Origin: Phycisphaerales bacterium | Lineage (GTDB): Bacteria > Planctomycetota > Phycisphaerae > Phycisphaerales > UBA1924 | Direction: 5' to 3' | Assembly (NCBI GenBank): GCA_029260345.1 | Contig: JAJDDK010000001.1 | Location: 62,001-126,000, forward strand | Length of the DNA: 64,000 bases | Shown: positions 62,179 through 64,000 of the stretch, piece after piece | How the letters are laid out: each line of letters opens with the position of its first letter | Numbering within the stretch: position 1 is the first letter of the stretch | The notes under the pieces: generated by a model | The model's database searches: none | What the model was told of the DNA's origin: nothing | Seen by the model: only the letters and a program-made list of their open reading frames with translations | Position numbers and translations under genes: made by a program

Positions 62179-62207
62179 AAAAAGCCCGCAAACAGCGGTT
62201 CGCGGGC
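62179..62207 (-). terminator. Intrinsic terminator after rplQ
   Basis: On the - strand GCCCGC (62207-62202), a 12-base loop and GCGGGC (62189-62184), followed by TTTTT (62183-62179). It lies about 33 bases after the rplQ stop and ends the rpoA-rplQ transcript. The T-run runs directly into TGCTAGAGT, an extended -10, seven bases before the pheS ATG. Confidence 0.75.
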
Positions 62208-62239
62208 AGTGTGAGATCAATTGATGTATGCGGCGCGAA

Positions 62240-62803
62240 TTACTCGCCGCTCTCGTCCTTCGCGGCCTCTTCTTTGGCCTTCTTCTTCGGCGCCGCCTTG
62301 CGCAACTTCGCGGCGAACTCCGTGCGGCCGTCAGCCATGCGACGACGCACGCTCAGGCGACCGCCGATTTCGGGGCCTTCTTCGTTGCCGACGAGTTGCA
62401 GCACGCACAGCTCGCCGCCATCGCCCTTGCGGCGCTGGTCGAGCTTGATGATGCGGGTGTAGCCGCCGGGGCGATCCTGATAGCGCGGGGCGATCTCTTC
62501 CATGAGATGCTTCACGAGCTTCGGACCCTTGCGCAGTTCGCCGTAGCGGTTGCGCTCCAAGACGGACTCATCGCCCGTCATGATGCGGTCCTGAAGACGC
62601 GACGCGATGAGGCGACGCGAATGCAGGTCGCCGCGCTTCGCGAGCGTGATGAGACGCTCGGCGTAGGGCTGAACGGCCTTGGCCTTGGGGATCGTGGTCC
62701 GGATCTGTCCGTGCTCGAAGAGGCCCGCCGCGAGATTGCGCAAGGTCGCCTTGCGGTGCGCGGTGGTTCGTCCGAGTTTGAAACCGGCTTTGCGGTGACG
62801 CAT
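62240..62803 (-). CDS. rplQ: 50S ribosomal protein L17
   Basis: A 187-residue protein with the L17 opening MRHRKAGFKLGRTTAHRKA and TLRNLAAGLFEHGQIRTTIP, followed by GGYTRIIKLDQRRKGDGGEL. The usual bacterial length is 115-130; here a C-terminal extension adds a basic and then Lys/Glu-rich tail (PKKKAKEEAAKDESGE). The gene lies 34 bp after rpoA, the standard order. GGAG about ten bases upstream of the ATG serves as ribosome binding site. Confidence 0.95.
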   Translation of the reverse strand: MRHRKAGFKLGRTTAHRKATLRNLAAGLFEHGQIRTTIPKAKAVQPYAERLITLAKRGDLHSRRLIASRLQDRIMTGDESVLERNRYGELRKGPKLVKHLMEEIAPRYQDRPGGYTRIIKLDQRRKGDGGELCVLQLVGNEEGPEIGGRLSVRRRMADGRTEFAAKLRKAAPKKKAKEEAAKDESGE

Positions 62804-62837
62804 GACTGAAACACTCCAAACCGGAGCCGCGAGGATC

Positions 62838-63839
62838 TCACGCGGTGGTCTTGATTCCTTCCGGAAGCTCGATGCCGAGCGCCAGGTTCATATCCTGAAG
62901 CTTGCGCTTCACCTCACGAAGCGACGTCTTGCCGAATGAGCGCACCTTCAGGAGGTCCGCCTCATCCTTGCTAACGAGGTCCGCGATTGTCTGAATGCGT
63001 GCAGACTCAAGGCAGTTGCTGGCGCGGACGGAAAGATCCATCTCGCCGATCGGCGTCATCAGCTTGCGGATGAGTTCGTCATCCACACTTGCTGCGGCGG
63101 CCGCTTCGGTGCTGACACGCTTCTCGCCGATCTCTGCAAACTGCACGAACGGATTCAGGTGCTTGCGCAGGATCTTGCCGGCTTCGACCATCGCCATTTC
63201 AGGCGTGATGGTGCCGTCGGTCCAGATCTCGAGCACGAGCTTGTCGTAATTCACCTTCTGACCGACGCGCGTCTCTTCAACCTTGTAGCGCACGCGCTGC
63301 ACGGGTGAGTAGATTGCATCGACCGGGATGAGCCCGATCTCCTGCTCTTCCTGATTCTCGTACTGCTCGCTGGCGGGGACGTAGCCGCGCCCGCGCTGCA
63401 CGCGGAACTCCATCTCGAAGTCCACCTCTTCGGTGAGCGTGGCGAGGATGAAGTCTTTGTTAACGATCGTGACGGCGGTGTCCGCTTCGATGAGGTCCGC
63501 GGTGACTTCACCGGGGCCGCTGGCGGCCAGCTTGAGCGTCTTGGGCTCGTCGCTGTCCACGCGCACGATCAGATTCTTGACGTTGAGAATGATGTCGGTG
63601 ACGTCTTCGAGCACGCCGGGGATCGAGGAAAACTCGTGCTCGGCGCCCTTGATCTTGACGGCCGTGACGGCGGCGCCTTCGAGGCTGGAAAGCAGCACAC
63701 GACGAAGGCTGTTGCCGATGGTCGTGCCAAAGCCGCGCTCGAACGGCTCCACGGTAAAGCGGGCAAAGTCCGGCGCTTGTGACTTTCGATCAATCGAGAT
63801 GTTGCTGGGAAGCTCGAGGCCTCTCCATCTGATGCGCAT
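62838..63839 (-). CDS. rpoA: DNA-directed RNA polymerase subunit alpha
   Basis: A 333-residue subunit. The N-terminal domain contains FERGFGTTIGNSLRRVLLSS and GAAVTAVKIKGAEHEFSS. The C-terminal domain contains LSVRASNCLESARIQTIADL and KVRSFGKTSLREVKRKLQ. ATG 63839 is chosen over 63854 because homology (MRIRWRGLELPSNI) starts there and GGAG lies nine bases upstream. No ribosomal protein gene is recognisable in the 161 bp to the window edge. Confidence 0.96.
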   Translation of the reverse strand: MRIRWRGLELPSNISIDRKSQAPDFARFTVEPFERGFGTTIGNSLRRVLLSSLEGAAVTAVKIKGAEHEFSSIPGVLEDVTDIILNVKNLIVRVDSDEPKTLKLAASGPGEVTADLIEADTAVTIVNKDFILATLTEEVDFEMEFRVQRGRGYVPASEQYENQEEQEIGLIPVDAIYSPVQRVRYKVEETRVGQKVNYDKLVLEIWTDGTITPEMAMVEAGKILRKHLNPFVQFAEIGEKRVSTEAAAAASVDDELIRKLMTPIGEMDLSVRASNCLESARIQTIADLVSKDEADLLKVRSFGKTSLREVKRKLQDMNLALGIELPEGIKTTA

Positions 63840-63930
63840 AGCGATTCGCTCCAACGATTCAGCAGGGTCCAGTGATCCTGAACGACGCTCCGGCTCACGG
63901 CGGCGCTGCGGACCTGCTGATCATCCGCAA

Positions 63931-63950
63931 CGCGCCTTCTTGCCGGCGCG
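63931..63950 (-). other. Inverted repeat in the rpoA leader
   Basis: CGCGCC-TTCTTGCC-GGCGCG (+ strand) is a perfect 6-bp inverted repeat about 90 bp upstream of rpoA. No T-run follows on the - strand. It could be an mRNA leader structure; no other feature is seen in 63855-64000. Confidence 0.3.
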
Positions 63951-64000
63951 TGGAAACTCATATGTCGATCCGCCGATCTGAAATCTCAGACGCGGCGCTT

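Noticed and set aside
63840-64000. End of rpsD or another ribosomal protein gene upstream of rpoA
   Set aside because: None of the reading frames shows a recognisable ribosomal protein C-terminus in this stretch.

Overview
The window looks like part of the chromosome of a planctomycete, most likely class Phycisphaerae. The evidence is an alternative complex III operon, many secreted proteins ending in dockerin-type repeats (DxNxDGxVNGxDLAxLLxxW), choice-of-anchor Q type beta-helix proteins, a complete MoxR/Bat operon, and high G+C DNA (about 58% in one line I counted). No phage, insertion sequence, CRISPR array or rRNA is visible. One tRNA gene (Lys, CTT) is present.

Layout. 0-6 kb: alternative complex III (actA and a partial actB, leftward), divergent from a heme A synthase gene with an extra membrane domain, then doxX and ndk. 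6.5-17.4 kb: five rightward genes for secreted proteins (an M36 metallopeptidase, a WDG-repeat protein, an HEFNH putative metallopeptidase and two paralogous beta-helix proteins), all ending in the same dockerin-like tail. 17.4-19 kb: an HDOD-GGDEF regulator. 19.3-28.4 kb: moxR, DUF58, a BatD-like lipoprotein and batA-B-C-D-E, closely packed. 28.5-32.2 kb: a CHAD protein overlapping a Ppx/GppA-HD phosphatase, and a ZntB-like transporter. 32.3-39.5 kb: tRNA-Lys, then rpmF-plsX-fabH-fabD-(lipoprotein)-fabG-acpP-fabF and an orphan FliN-like gene. 39.6-45 kb: an OPT transporter with a membrane partner, and an HxlR-type regulator divergent from glyoxalase and DUF6265 genes. 45-49 kb: alaS, a tandem 164-bp intergenic repeat and an FAH-family hydrolase. 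49-60.4 kb: a six-gene leftward operon (three SPFH/band-7 proteins, an ABC ATPase, an ABC permease and a large membrane-anchored helical protein), divergent from a second ABC permease. 60.4-64 kb: a membrane protein, pheS, rplQ and rpoA.

The most distinctive block is the SPFH/ABC cluster. It looks like an ABC export or remodelling complex built together with three stomatin-family scaffolds. Other signals worth testing are a perfect hairpin that hides the doxX ribosome binding site, two identical-geometry promoters (TTGGA[T/C]-N17-TAGCAT-N6-ATG) that imply leaderless mRNAs for the beta-helix genes, and several palindromes in divergent promoter regions. All functional statements rest on reading motifs and gene order; no database search was run.
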